Below are positions 25,874 to 35,204 of a DNA stretch of 64,000 nt, piece by piece. Both the position numbers and the translations under genes were made by a program. Source of the stretch: Candidatus Melainabacteria bacterium MEL.A1. GTDB taxonomy: Bacteria; Cyanobacteriota; Vampirovibrionia; Gastranaerophilales; Gastranaerophilaceae. The stretch spans positions 1,550,001-1,614,000 of the forward strand of contig CP017245.1 in assembly GCA_001765415.1 (NCBI GenBank). Reading direction: 5' to 3'. Position 1 is the stretch's first letter; each line of letters opens with the position of its first letter. The notes below the pieces were generated by a model. That model had not been told where the DNA came from. It worked only from the letters and a program-made list of their open reading frames with translations, and made no database searches.

Positions 25874-26731
25874 ATGTTAGTTCATACAATAGCAGAAGTT
25901 AGAGAAAAAGTAAGAGAGTGGAAAAAGCAAGGTTTGACAGTTGGGCTGGTTCCGACTATGGGAGCTTTGCATAACGGACATTTGAGCCTTATTAAAAAAA
26001 GTGTTGAAAAATGCGATAAAACGGTTGTTTCAGTGTTTGTAAACCCAATTCAATTTTGTCCAGGAGAAGATTTAGATAAATATCCGAGAACACTTGAAGC
26101 AGATGAAAAATTATGTGAAAATGCTGGTGTAGATATAATCTTTGCTCCATCTCCAAAAGAAATGTATGGCGAAGGACATATTATGTCAAACGACTTTTTG
26201 ACTTATGTTATTCCACCATTTTTCTACGTAAATAAATTGTGTGGAAAGTCAAGGGTAGGTCATTTTGATGGGGTTTGTACCGTTGTAAATAAATTATTTA
26301 ATATAGTTCAACCGGATTTTGCGTTTTTCGGCGAAAAAGATAGACAACAATTGATTATTTTAAAGAAAATGGTTAAAGATTTGAATATTCCTGTTCAAAT
26401 TATTCCTTGTCCTATTGTTAGAGAGGAAAGTGGTTTAGCTTTGTCGTCAAGAAATAAATATTTGTCTGAAGAAGATAAAGTTAATGCTTTGGCTTTGAGC
26501 AAAATTTTGTTTAATATAAAAGCTTGCTTTAAAAAAGGAATTACTGATGTAAAAGCTTTGACTGAAATAGCTTATCCTTATTTGAATGAAAACCATTCTC
26601 TTGAATATTTAGAATTTAGAGATGGTGACGATTTGGAAGAAAAGCAAGTCGCAGATGATAATACAATTGTATTTATTGCATTGAAAATCGGGAATGTAAG
26701 ACTAATTGATAATGTAGCGTTGGGTAATTAA
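25874..26731 (+). CDS. panC: Pantothenate synthetase
   Basis: 285 residues from ATG 25874, with AGAGAGTG upstream (a GTG at 25856 would overlap that site). Condenses pantoate with beta-alanine using ATP. Motifs: VPTMGALHNGHLSLIKK (HIGH-like), VSVFVNPIQF, FFGEKDRQQLIILKKMV and LSSRNKYLS. With panB and coaD (35205) the window holds three CoA-pathway genes. Stop overlaps the next ATG. Confidence 0.95.
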   Translation: MLVHTIAEVREKVREWKKQGLTVGLVPTMGALHNGHLSLIKKSVEKCDKTVVSVFVNPIQFCPGEDLDKYPRTLEADEKLCENAGVDIIFAPSPKEMYGEGHIMSNDFLTYVIPPFFYVNKLCGKSRVGHFDGVCTVVNKLFNIVQPDFAFFGEKDRQQLIILKKMVKDLNIPVQIIPCPIVREESGLALSSRNKYLSEEDKVNALALSKILFNIKACFKKGITDVKALTEIAYPYLNENHSLEYLEFRDGDDLEEKQVADDNTIVFIALKIGNVRLIDNVALGN

Positions 26732-27654
26732 TGATTGGAATTTATAAACTGTTAACAAAAATACTTCAAGGGATAATCAATCTTTTGTTTGTTTTACAAA
26801 TAGCACTAATGATTTTAGTGTTTTTGACGGCGACGTATTGGTTTTTGAGCTTGATTAATGTTTCGGCATTTGATTTTGCGAAACCTATTGCGGATAGCGT
26901 ATCTGAATTTGTACATTTGTTCTATAAGCAAGATGTTGAATTAGGCGGAGTATTTATTGATGGCTCGCTTTTGTTATTTGATTTGATTGCAATTGTCATT
27001 GTTTTTGGTATTGCAAAGTCAAAGTATTATTTTCACAGAGCAATTGGTTTTTTGGACGATTTGATTAATGGTTGTAAAGAAAAAAAAGAAGAACGTTTTA
27101 ATAAGTCACTCCAAAAAGAAGTTGAAAAGAATATCAAAAAATGTAACAATGTAGCAGTTTTAGTCCAGTTAAAAGCTAAAAATATGATGGTAGACAGTTG
27201 TTGGGGCGGCGATGCTGACGAAGGTGTTAAAGAAAAAGAAGATGAAGCTTTCAAGATTTTTTATGCTTCAATTAAAAATATAACCGGTTGTAAGTTCGCA
27301 AAAACCGGCGACAAGATGTTGATTTTGTTGAATGATTTTGAAAATGTTGATAATTTGTTGAGTTTTATAGATTTGTCAATAAACAGAATTAGATTAAATA
27401 TGAAAAAGAAAAAATGGCTGTTAATAAGCTACATTTCTGTGGATGTTTTTGATGATAATACGAATTTTAAGACAGATGTTTATCCGTTGTTGGAAAAACT
27501 TTTGACATTGCATATTCAAAACGAGGCGGTTTGTTTAGGAAATTTTTGCATGCGTTACGAATTGTACTCAGAACCTAAATATACTCCTTTTTTGCGTGGT
27601 GCTTATGATATAAACGGGCATTGTGATGTTTGGTCATTAGTTAAGAAAAATTAA
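26731..27654 (+). CDS. Membrane protein with possible cyclase-like domain
   Basis: 307 residues. Two hydrophobic regions (about 18-42 and 75-97), then a basic linker and a cytoplasmic domain (about 130-265). That domain contains VAVLVQLKAKN, GCKFAKTGDKMLILLNDF and VDNLLSFIDLSINRIRL, an order that resembles class III nucleotidyl cyclase folds, but metal-binding Asp residues are not obvious. If the resemblance is real it is probably inactive. Coupled to panC by an ATG/TAA overlap. Function unknown. Confidence 0.5.
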   Translation: MIGIYKLLTKILQGIINLLFVLQIALMILVFLTATYWFLSLINVSAFDFAKPIADSVSEFVHLFYKQDVELGGVFIDGSLLLFDLIAIVIVFGIAKSKYYFHRAIGFLDDLINGCKEKKEERFNKSLQKEVEKNIKKCNNVAVLVQLKAKNMMVDSCWGGDADEGVKEKEDEAFKIFYASIKNITGCKFAKTGDKMLILLNDFENVDNLLSFIDLSINRIRLNMKKKKWLLISYISVDVFDDNTNFKTDVYPLLEKLLTLHIQNEAVCLGNFCMRYELYSEPKYTPFLRGAYDINGHCDVWSLVKKN

Positions 27655-27698
27655 TCTCCTATTGATTTTTTATATTTTTTCCTATACTATGAAAATAT

Positions 27699-27825
27699 AC
27701 CGCAGACAGTTAGCGGGAGTTAGGCGAAGATTAAAGTCCGAACCGAGTAAAATTCCAAGTTGTGTGCAAAGAATGTGCAAAGTACCGGAGAAACTCCCTT
27801 AAAATATCAGCTAACCGAGGTGAAC
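27699..27825 (+). promoter_or_regulatory. L10 leader (ribosomal protein autoregulation)
   Basis: ACCGCAGACAGTTAGC at the 5' side and CAGCTAACCGAGGTGAAC at the 3' side pair through GTTAGC/GCTAAC and enclose an arm with a GGGAGTT...AACTCCC pairing. This is the layout of the L10 leader that binds the L10(L12)4 complex and controls rplJ-rplL. It lies about 145 nt upstream of rplJ; the rest of 27655-27970 holds no gene. Confidence 0.8.
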
Positions 27826-27970
27826 AGTCGAAATATAAAAATAGATTTGTTAACCTGTGAGATTTTGCGGTCCAATATTGGAAAAGCGAAGTCTTTTTTA
27901 GTATTTGGGTAAAATCGGTCGATAACAGATTGTTAAATCAATCAAGTAATACAAACAAAAGGAGCTAATC

Positions 27971-28492
27971 ATGGCAACAAAAGCTTTTAAATCTGAAAAA
28001 ATAGATGCTATAAAAGCAAAAGCAGAAAAAGCCCAAGTAGCTATTTTGACTGAGTATAAAGGTTACACAGTAGAAGAAATCACTAACTTGAGAAGAAATA
28101 TTCAAAAAGATGGTGGCGATTACATGGTAACAAAAAATACTTTGGCTAAAATCGCTTTGAAGGGTACTGATTTTGAAGTACTTGCTGATTCTCTAACAGG
28201 ACCTGTAGCTATTGCTTTCGGTTTTGAAGATCAAGTAAGTCCTGCAAAAGCAGTTGCAAAATTTATTAAAGATACCAAAAAAGGTGCTATCTTAGGTGGT
28301 GCATTGGATGGAAACCTATTGTCAGCTAAAGAAGCTGAAGCATTGGCAAAAATGCCTTCAAAAGAAGAACTTCTTGCGAAAATTCTTGGTTCTATCAACT
28401 CACCAGCTTCAGGTATTGTTGGATCTATCAACGCAGTTATGGCTCAACTTACAAGAGCTATGGCAGCAGTCAGAGATCAAAAATCAGCTTAA
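27971..28492 (+). CDS. rplJ: 50S ribosomal protein uL10
   Basis: 173 residues. Base of the ribosomal stalk. Starts MATKAFKSEKIDAIKAKAEK and contains LTEYKGYTVEEITNLRR, MVTKNTLAKIAL, GPVAIAFG and a C-terminal helix for L12 dimers. AAAGGAG precedes the ATG. First gene of rplJ-rplL under an L10 leader. Confidence 0.97.
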   Translation: MATKAFKSEKIDAIKAKAEKAQVAILTEYKGYTVEEITNLRRNIQKDGGDYMVTKNTLAKIALKGTDFEVLADSLTGPVAIAFGFEDQVSPAKAVAKFIKDTKKGAILGGALDGNLLSAKEAEALAKMPSKEELLAKILGSINSPASGIVGSINAVMAQLTRAMAAVRDQKSA

Positions 28493-28552
28493 ATTTTGCA
28501 GTAATTTAACACATTAGTGAAAACTTAAACAAAAAACAAAAGGAGAAAAATA

Positions 28553-28924
28553 ATGAGTAACGTAGAAACAATTTTAGAATCAATTGAAAAATTAACTTTG
28601 TTAGAAGCAGCTGAATTAGTAAAAGCTATGGAAGAAAAATTCGGCGTATCTGCAGCAGCTCCAGTAGCAGTAGCAGCAGCTCCAGCAGCAGGTGAAGCAG
28701 CAGCTGAAGAAGCTTCTGAAGTAAACGTAATTTTGGCATCAGCTGGTGCTAACAAAATCGCTGTATTGAAAGAAGTTAGAGCTATCACAGGTCTTGGTTT
28801 GAAAGAAGCTAAAGATTTAGTAGATGGCGCTCCTAAAGCTGTTAAAGAAGGCATCAAAAAAGAAGATGCTGAAGCTATTAAAAAACAACTTGAAGCAGCT
28901 GGCGCAACTGTTGAAATCAAATAG
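28553..28924 (+). CDS. rplL: 50S ribosomal protein bL12
   Basis: 123 residues: N-terminal dimerisation helices, an Ala/Pro hinge (about 36-52), and the C-terminal domain [19 protein letters not shown] followed by [20 protein letters not shown]. Recruits translation GTPases. A strong terminator follows, closing the rplJ-rplL unit. Confidence 0.98.
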   Translation: MSNVETILESIEKLTLLEAAELVKAMEEKFGVSAAAPVAVAAAPAAGEAAAEEASEVNVILASAGANKIAVLKEVRAITGLGLKEAKDLVDGAPKAVKEGIKKEDAEAIKKQLEAAGATVEIK

Positions 28925-28943
28925 TCAATTGATTATGATTTTG

Positions 28944-28977
28944 AAAAAAGACTTCCTATTTTTAGGAAGTCTTTTTT
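28944..28977 (+). terminator. rplJ-rplL terminator
   Basis: AAAAAAGACTTCCTA-TTTT-TAGGAAGTCTTTTTT. Confidence 0.85.
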
Positions 28978-29009
28978 GTGTTCAAAAAAAGTTTAAATTA
29001 AATATGTAG

Positions 29010-29231
29010 TTAAATAATAAACGAAAATAAATCCATAATATCCATATCAAAAACATTGGCTATATTTTCTAGCTTTTTTACTGTTAAATTTGTTTCTCCT
29101 CGTTCAATCATGCCGACAAAATTTCTGTTTAAGTCTGCAAGTTCTGCCAATTTTTCTTGTGACATTTTTCTTTTTTGTCTTTCAATACGGATTTTTTGCC
29201 CTAATTTCTTTATTGTGTCATTATTCTTCAT
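29010..29231 (-). CDS. XRE-family regulator paired with prepilin D
   Basis: 73 residues, essentially one Cro/CI HTH domain: LGQKIRIERQKRKMSQEKLA, then LNRNFVGMIERGETN and LENIANVFDMDIMDLFSF. Divergent from prepilin D (29316), with a 9-bp inverted repeat around the shared promoter region, so probably its regulator and autoregulated. No ligand domain. Confidence 0.88.
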   Translation of the reverse strand: MKNNDTIKKLGQKIRIERQKRKMSQEKLAELADLNRNFVGMIERGETNLTVKKLENIANVFDMDIMDLFSFII

Positions 29232-29246
29232 CTCTTAATCTTAATA

Positions 29247-29300
29247 ACTAATATATTGACAATCTACCTAATATTATGATAATATACCCAGTATATTAGT
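29247..29300. promoter_or_regulatory. Promoter of prepilin D flanked by an inverted repeat
   Basis: ACTAATATA (29247-29255) and TATATTAGT (29292-29300) are perfect inverted copies. Between them lie TTGACA (29256-29261), an 18-bp spacer and TAATAT (29280-29285). Repressor bound to both arms would cover the promoter. Confidence 0.65.
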
Positions 29301-29315
29301 CATAAAGAGGTGAGT

Positions 29316-29990
29316 ATGAAAAAAGCTTTCACTTTAGCAGAAGTCCTTATTACTTTAGGAATTATTGGAGTAGTTGCAGCTATGACCATGCCGACGTTAA
29401 TTCAAAAACAACAAGATGTTGCTACTGTTTCAAGATTAGAAAAAGCATATTCTATTTTATCACAAGCTGTTATATCTGCTCAACAAGAATATGGCGAAAT
29501 TGATTTTTGGACTATTGTTGATAGTAATCAAGAATCAACACGTGAAAATTTTGCACGTTTTGAACCGTATTTAAAAATAGTTCGAAAATGTGATAATGAA
29601 GCTGGGTGTTGGGCAAAACAAACTCAAAGTTTGTCTGGAGAACAAGCAAGATGGAGTACAGATTTTGGGTTTGGTGTTGATTATATGGGGTTTACTCTTA
29701 ATGATGGAACAAATGTAGTTTTTGATTTTACTACTCCCTCATTAAGTGAAATTTTTGGATTTCCTGAATATTTAGACAGTGCATATATTATTTTTTATGT
29801 TGATGTAAATGGAGATAAACGCCCTAATAAATTTGGTCGTGATATTTTCGTTTTTGCATTAGGTCAAAAAGGGCTAATTCCTGCCGGAATTGCGAATAAT
29901 TCTGCTAATTGTAGTCCAAGTATAAAAAGTAATATATCGGGGTATGATTGTGCTTATAAAGTATTGCAAGAAAAAGCAATAAAATACTAA
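29316..29990 (+). CDS. Prepilin D
   Basis: 224 residues from ATG 29316, with AAAGAGG 5 nt upstream (the GTG at 29310 overlaps that site). Short leader MKKAFTLAE, then VLITLGIIGVVAAMTMPTL; no G tract and no GATHV box, so this is the plain form of the family. Body with FYVDVNGDKRPNKFGRDIF and two Cys pairs. Divergent from an XRE regulator. Role in pili or a pseudopilus is inferred; no assembly genes are in the window. Confidence 0.85.
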   Translation: MKKAFTLAEVLITLGIIGVVAAMTMPTLIQKQQDVATVSRLEKAYSILSQAVISAQQEYGEIDFWTIVDSNQESTRENFARFEPYLKIVRKCDNEAGCWAKQTQSLSGEQARWSTDFGFGVDYMGFTLNDGTNVVFDFTTPSLSEIFGFPEYLDSAYIIFYVDVNGDKRPNKFGRDIFVFALGQKGLIPAGIANNSANCSPSIKSNISGYDCAYKVLQEKAIKY

Positions 29991-29992
29991 TA

Positions 29993-30646
29993 TTACATGC
30001 AAATCTTTTTGTATTCACAAAAATCGCACATTTTTTGATGTTCAATATCTTCCGGAATTTGGATGTTTTTGATATTTGAACAAATTGTTGTTATCGCTTT
30101 TTCGTATTCAACTTTTTTTTCTTGTGTAAAATCAATTACACAATTTTGATTGTTTTTTAAATCGATATAAACAAATTTTATCTCATCTTGTGGAGTTATA
30201 AAAGGCGCACTAGACAGACAAAGAAGATATACCATTGTTTGGTAATCATATTCAGGTTTTTTGGGGATAGAACCGGTTTTGTAATCAAGAATGTAATAAG
30301 TTTCAGATTCATTTTTGTGTTTTTTTACAATTGCATCTAACCTTCCCCCAATCCAGTAATCTCCGATTTTGCAAAATAAATTGTATTCTGAATTTACATA
30401 TTTATAGCTGAAAAATTCATTGCTTTTTAAGTTATTCCACGCAATTTTTTCATTTTCATTTAAAGTTGGTTCAAACTTAGAAATATCATCTCCTTTAAGG
30501 TAATAGTTCGCAAGTGCATGAACCTTTTTCCCTTTTTCAAAAAAGCTTGCTTTTTGCGGTAGAGAAATTCTATCTATATACTTAAACTTATATTTAAGAG
30601 GACAACTTTTGAAGGTTTTTAACATATTTGGTGAATAGTTAGCCAT
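29993..30646 (-). CDS. RecB-type PD-(D/E)XK nuclease
   Basis: 217 residues from the ATG at 30646, which has GGAGG upstream. It overlaps the end of the helicase gene by 8 bp. Nuclease motifs: GGRLDAIVK and YYILDYKTGS (the D...D-Y-K core), plus four Cys (CPLKYKFKYI near the start; CDFCEYKKIC at the end) in the arrangement of the Fe-S or metal-binding AddB/Cas4-type nucleases. Same transcription unit as the double helicase, so they probably act together in double-strand break processing. Confidence 0.85.
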   Translation of the reverse strand: MANYSPNMLKTFKSCPLKYKFKYIDRISLPQKASFFEKGKKVHALANYYLKGDDISKFEPTLNENEKIAWNNLKSNEFFSYKYVNSEYNLFCKIGDYWIGGRLDAIVKKHKNESETYYILDYKTGSIPKKPEYDYQTMVYLLCLSSAPFITPQDEIKFVYIDLKNNQNCVIDFTQEKKVEYEKAITTICSNIKNIQIPEDIEHQKMCDFCEYKKICM

Positions 30647-33600
30647 TATTTTCCTCCGTGTTTGGCAGTAGTTCTGCAAAAATTAAGCTGGGTTCTTGCT
30701 CAATGATTTTTTCAAATGATTTGATTTTTTTGCTTGCTGAAAAATACAAATATTTTTTTGCTCTGGTGATTGCTACATATAAAAGTCGCAAGTTTTCAGA
30801 TATCAATTCTTGTTTCATGTCAAACTCTGATTTTGCCTTGTATTGTGGATTTAGACGTTTTAAGTTCTCTGTGAAATCAGCGTTTTTTAGTTTGATTTGA
30901 TTGAAGTCAAGTGTGAGAGATTTTTCTGATAATTCAGGTATAAATACATAGTCAAATTCATCTCCCTTTGATTTGTGGAGGGTCATAACCTGCACTTTTC
31001 CGGCTAGAAATTCTTTGTCGCTTTCATCTTCTTCTGAGAAGAATTTGAACCCGCTCAAAGATGGTTTTTTCGCCAATTCTCCCAACCTTTCTATCAAAAT
31101 TGGGAATGTTTTATAATTCGTGCTCAATCTTTTTATCAAGGTAGAAATCAGATATACGTTGGATTTTTCGATTTCTGAAGAAAAATAATGTAATCCAATT
31201 TTTATTGCGAGTTCTTCCGGTGCAAGGTGCGGAAAAGAGTTCCAATAGTTCAAATCCCAATAAAATTGTGCAAGATTAATATTTTCGATATTGTCGCAAT
31301 TTACTTGTATAAACGGATTTTCGTATTTGCGAATTTCAAGTCCTAAACGTTGCTTGTAAAATCCCATCTCTGCAAGAATTTCGTAATTGTCTGCGATAAT
31401 GTTATTGTCAAATGGATGCAAAATCATTTGCATAATTGCAAAAATTGTTCTGAATATTGATTTTTGTTCAAGACTTTCGCTTCTTGTAATGCTTTTCAAT
31501 CCGCTATTGTTAATGAAATTAATCCATTGTGCGACTTGATAATTACTCCTCAAAAGTATGCCAATTGTACATTTTGGATCTTTTTTTAGAGCATGTTTTA
31601 TTTCTTTTAAAATGTAATTTCTTTCTTCAATCGGCTTTTCAAAAAGGTTTGAATGTAAAGCGTTCTCAGAAACCGGATTTCTTCCCTCGACCGGCTGCAT
31701 AAATATTTCAAAAAACGCATTTTTTGTTTCAGGTTGAATTTCTGCCCATTTTACTAAATTGTTTGCCAAAGTCCAAACATCTTTTGTACATCTTTGAGAG
31801 CAGTTCATGCTTACGTTGTTGCTTTCTTTGATGAATTTCCTAAAACCTTCGACATCAGCGTTAGAAAAAGTTGTTGTAATTGCTTGGTTTATGTCACCAC
31901 AACGAATTAGATTGCCGTATTTGGCACTCAAAAGATTGATTAATTTTTGTTGAATTGATGATGAATCCTGTGCCTCATCTTCAATAATGTATTGACAGAT
32001 GTTTTGGTAGTATGTTCGGATATCTTGATTGTCTTCTAACAATTTTACGGAAGAAATCAACATGTCATCATAATCTATTAAGTTGTTTTCTTTTAAAATT
32101 GTTTGGTATTCTTCAAAAAATGTTTTGAATTTTATAATTTTTTTGTCAGTAGTTGCTATTGCAGAATTAAAATCTCCGCCACCGATTTTAAAAACAGAAA
32201 CTCCTCTGTCAAATTCATCTGTTTCGGTTTTTTTTAATTTTAATTTAGTTGCAAGTTCTCGAACAATTCTTGAGCGTTGTGTATCATCACAGATTTCAAA
32301 ATCAGATGATAAACCTAATCTTTCGTAGTTCCCGTTTTCTTTTAATATTCTGAGCGCAAGTCCGTGAATTGTACTGATATTAGGAAGTTGTGACGAATTT
32401 TGTCTTATATTTTTAATCCTGTCACGAAAATTTCTTGCTGCAGATTCCATATAGGTCATTACGAATATGTTTTCAGGTGAAATTCCTCTATCCAAAAGCT
32501 TGATGATTAATGCAAGAAGAATAGTTGTTTTCCCGGCTCCCGGAACTGCTGAAATTGCCATTTTACCCTGTTTGTATTCCAAAACCGGCTTTTGGTCATC
32601 TCTTGGGATAATGTTGAAGGTTTTGGTATTATTATCTTTTTGTTCAATGTTTTCGCTTACTTTTATATATTCTTCAATTCCGCCAAAGTTTTCAATTCCG
32701 TTTCCATCAAAAAGACTTGAGTATGTGAATATATGTTCTGTTGCACAAAGAGTTAATTTTCTCAAAATTCGAGCAGTTTTTTCTTTTGATAATTCAATAT
32801 TGTCATCAATTGTAAATTCATCTTTTGCCCAGCCACGTTGGAAAACCCAAGCGTTATAAAGAGGTCCTGTATCGCTTTTTACCCATTCGTCACTAGAAAT
32901 ATCAAGCCATAATTGATATTTGGTCTTAACTTGATTGTCAATAATTTTTTGCGGAGTTGAAATAATTAAATCATTGGTTCCAATTTCTAAAGTAGAATAT
33001 GGATTTTCGGCAATGATTGAGTTTTCTATTTGAGTAATAATTTCTTCTTGTCTGTCTTTGAAATTGTTCCCAAAAACATTTTCAAAATCCTGTAATTGTT
33101 TCACAAAAAAGTTGAATTTATTTAGTTCGACAGAATTTACAAAATAAATTTCAGCTAACTCATTAAAAATATCGCAAATTTTTTCAGAGAGTTTATTCTC
33201 ATTTGTTGATAATATCTTTAATAAATTAAGAAATTTTTTATATTTTTTAGTGTAATCTTCTATTGAAAATTCATACTCAACAAGTTCTCCTGTCGCTTCA
33301 AAATTTTCTAATATTTTTTGACAATATTTGATAGGAATTCCTAAAAATTCGGATAATACAACTCTTAAATCGAATTCTGATAAGCGCATATTGCAATTAA
33401 GTTTTAAGATTGTTAAAACTGCTTTTACAAATCTGTTTTGGATAAGTTTTTCACTTCCTGATAAAAATACTAAATTGCAATGCAAATTTTCTTTTAATGA
33501 AAATTTGAGCATGTCATCAATTACAGGTGTGATGATAGAAATCTCGCATGGTTGAATATTTTTTGCAAAAAGGCAAGAAATTTGTTTTATTGCATCATCA

Positions 33601-34511
33601 ATCATAGAAGCTCTTTTGGATGGTGATTGTAATGAGAAATTCTCAAGATTTTCTGATTTATTTTCTGTAGTGTTAGAATATAAATTTTCGGCATCTGCTG
33701 ATAACTTGTTCTGGGATACTAATTTTTGAGCTTTTTGGTTAAACAAATCTTCAAACTTCCATACGGCAGTTCTGTCTGCACTCAAATATCCGGTTCTGCT
33801 TGCGCCCTTTTCATCAAATGCAATGAATACATCTTTCAATTGAGGAGCAAGATAAGAGATAAAATCGAAACAAATCGGAGTGATTTCATCACCATCGTCA
33901 ATGATTAGGTATTTGATGTTTTTAAAATAATCCGAATTTTTATAAATGTAATTGAATATCAAACCTTGTCTGAGGTAGTCAAAATCTCTTAAAGCAAGAG
34001 TTTTTGATAATAATTTTTTCAGAGTGACTTTTGCATCATCTGCAAAACTTTCGCCTAAAACTCTTGATCTCCACTCAATTTCTTCATCTGTCAAATTGTT
34101 TTGAACAATTAGCGAATATCTTCTGAATATTTGATGAAGAAGTGATTTTTTTGAGTTATAACCCTTGAATTTTACATCTTTTAGAATGTCTTTTAATATG
34201 AATTGTGAAACTTCAAGTCCTGTCAGATTTGGTAAAATTTTTGGATTTTCGTAAGGATTTATGTTTTCTAAAAATGCCCAATTGTCATTCACTGCATTAT
34301 AAACTAATGAAAAGAACGAATTAACTTGCAACTTTTCAATATTTTTTATTGTAAGTTGGTCTAAAGTTTTATTTATGAAGTTTTGTTTAAGATTTGAATT
34401 TTGAACAAGGACTAATATTTCAGACGAATTTACTCCTGAATTAAGCAAATCAGCATAAGCTTTTATCAGAAAATCAGTTTTATTGGTTGATATATCGCCA
34501 GAAATTAACAT
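30639..34511 (-). CDS. Large UvrD/AddA-like helicase with an extra degenerate helicase half
   Basis: 1290 residues. The C-terminal half is a complete SF1 UvrD/AddA-like helicase: Walker A SAVPGAGKTT near residue 650, Walker B QYIIEDEAQDSS, VMTLHKSKGDEFDYVFIPEL and LLYVAITRAKKYLY. The N-terminal half repeats the layout in decayed form: SGDISTNKTDFLIKAYADLL at the start and YLIIDDGDEITP, like the inactive helicase half of AddB. So one chain seems to combine AddB-like and AddA-like helicase modules, with the nuclease on the next gene. AAGGAG precedes the ATG. Likely recombinational repair. Confidence 0.85.
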   Translation of the reverse strand: MLISGDISTNKTDFLIKAYADLLNSGVNSSEILVLVQNSNLKQNFINKTLDQLTIKNIEKLQVNSFFSLVYNAVNDNWAFLENINPYENPKILPNLTGLEVSQFILKDILKDVKFKGYNSKKSLLHQIFRRYSLIVQNNLTDEEIEWRSRVLGESFADDAKVTLKKLLSKTLALRDFDYLRQGLIFNYIYKNSDYFKNIKYLIIDDGDEITPICFDFISYLAPQLKDVFIAFDEKGASRTGYLSADRTAVWKFEDLFNQKAQKLVSQNKLSADAENLYSNTTENKSENLENFSLQSPSKRASMIDDAIKQISCLFAKNIQPCEISIITPVIDDMLKFSLKENLHCNLVFLSGSEKLIQNRFVKAVLTILKLNCNMRLSEFDLRVVLSEFLGIPIKYCQKILENFEATGELVEYEFSIEDYTKKYKKFLNLLKILSTNENKLSEKICDIFNELAEIYFVNSVELNKFNFFVKQLQDFENVFGNNFKDRQEEIITQIENSIIAENPYSTLEIGTNDLIISTPQKIIDNQVKTKYQLWLDISSDEWVKSDTGPLYNAWVFQRGWAKDEFTIDDNIELSKEKTARILRKLTLCATEHIFTYSSLFDGNGIENFGGIEEYIKVSENIEQKDNNTKTFNIIPRDDQKPVLEYKQGKMAISAVPGAGKTTILLALIIKLLDRGISPENIFVMTYMESAARNFRDRIKNIRQNSSQLPNISTIHGLALRILKENGNYERLGLSSDFEICDDTQRSRIVRELATKLKLKKTETDEFDRGVSVFKIGGGDFNSAIATTDKKIIKFKTFFEEYQTILKENNLIDYDDMLISSVKLLEDNQDIRTYYQNICQYIIEDEAQDSSSIQQKLINLLSAKYGNLIRCGDINQAITTTFSNADVEGFRKFIKESNNVSMNCSQRCTKDVWTLANNLVKWAEIQPETKNAFFEIFMQPVEGRNPVSENALHSNLFEKPIEERNYILKEIKHALKKDPKCTIGILLRSNYQVAQWINFINNSGLKSITRSESLEQKSIFRTIFAIMQMILHPFDNNIIADNYEILAEMGFYKQRLGLEIRKYENPFIQVNCDNIENINLAQFYWDLNYWNSFPHLAPEELAIKIGLHYFSSEIEKSNVYLISTLIKRLSTNYKTFPILIERLGELAKKPSLSGFKFFSEEDESDKEFLAGKVQVMTLHKSKGDEFDYVFIPELSEKSLTLDFNQIKLKNADFTENLKRLNPQYKAKSEFDMKQELISENLRLLYVAITRAKKYLYFSASKKIKSFEKIIEQEPSLIFAELLPNTEENNG

Positions 34512-34660
34512 CCATACTCCTTCAGTAGCAATTGTAGCATGAACAATAAAAAATAAAATTTGTCCTCATCCTTCTGAACTATTGCATTTTTTTGAAAATT
34601 AGACTAATATAAGGACATGAACGGAGAGGTAAAACTATATTAATATTGGAGGTTTAAATT

Positions 34661-34867
34661 ATGCAAGAATTACAAGACAAAATCGGACAATCAGCTGGTG
34701 AAATTTACAACTATTTGAGCAACAACGGAGAATCTACTTTCTCTAAAATGAAAAAAGAATTAGATCTTAAAGGCAATTTCGCTGATTTAGGTCTTGGTTG
34801 GTTAGCAAGAGAAGACAAAGTTGAAATTTCTAAAAAAGGAACTTCAGTTAGCGTAAGACTTAAATAG
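34661..34867 (+). CDS. Winged-helix protein, DUF2582-like
   Basis: 68 residues: IGQSAGEIYNYLSNNGESTF, KMKKELDLKGNFADLGLGWL and AREDKVEISKKG form one small winged helix of the DUF2582 type. GGAGG-type ribosome site, strong terminator after, so a monocistronic unit. Target and role unknown. Confidence 0.75.
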   Translation: MQELQDKIGQSAGEIYNYLSNNGESTFSKMKKELDLKGNFADLGLGWLAREDKVEISKKGTSVSVRLK

Positions 34868-34892
34868 TTTTGTCTGATTTAAAAAAAATTGG

Positions 34893-34920
34893 AAAGCACC
34901 TCGTATGAGGTGCTTTTTTT
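34893..34920 (+). terminator. Terminator
   Basis: AAAGCACCTC-GTAT-GAGGTGCTTTTTTT after the winged-helix gene. Confidence 0.85.
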
Positions 34921-35160
34921 ATAAAGAAAAACCTTCTAAATAAATTCAGAAGGTTCAAAATCTTAAATGATTTCTCGTGTAAAGTAGGTAGAAAGTGTAG
35001 TAGGTAGTTAAAATTTATTTTCTAATGCTTTCGCATTTTGTTGTTTATGTCTTACATTTATATAAAGTATTTTGGTATATAAAAATTGCATAACTTTGAT
35101 ATATTTTTACAAAAGTTAATAAATGGTGGTTCTTAATGTCTTAATAACTTCGGAATTTGT
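34921..35160. other. Gap between winged-helix gene and coaD
   Basis: One further hairpin AACCTTCT/AGAAGGTT (34929-34953). No gene, no repeat family recognised. Confidence 0.5.
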
Positions 35161-35163
35161 TTA

Positions 35164-35172
35164 TGATATAAT
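35164..35172 (+). promoter_or_regulatory. Extended -10 promoter of coaD
   Basis: TGATATAAT fits TG-N-TATAAT about 33 nt before the coaD ATG. No clear -35. Confidence 0.55.
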
Positions 35173-35204
35173 GGAGGGCAGGATAGACCTAAAGAGGAAA
35201 TTTG

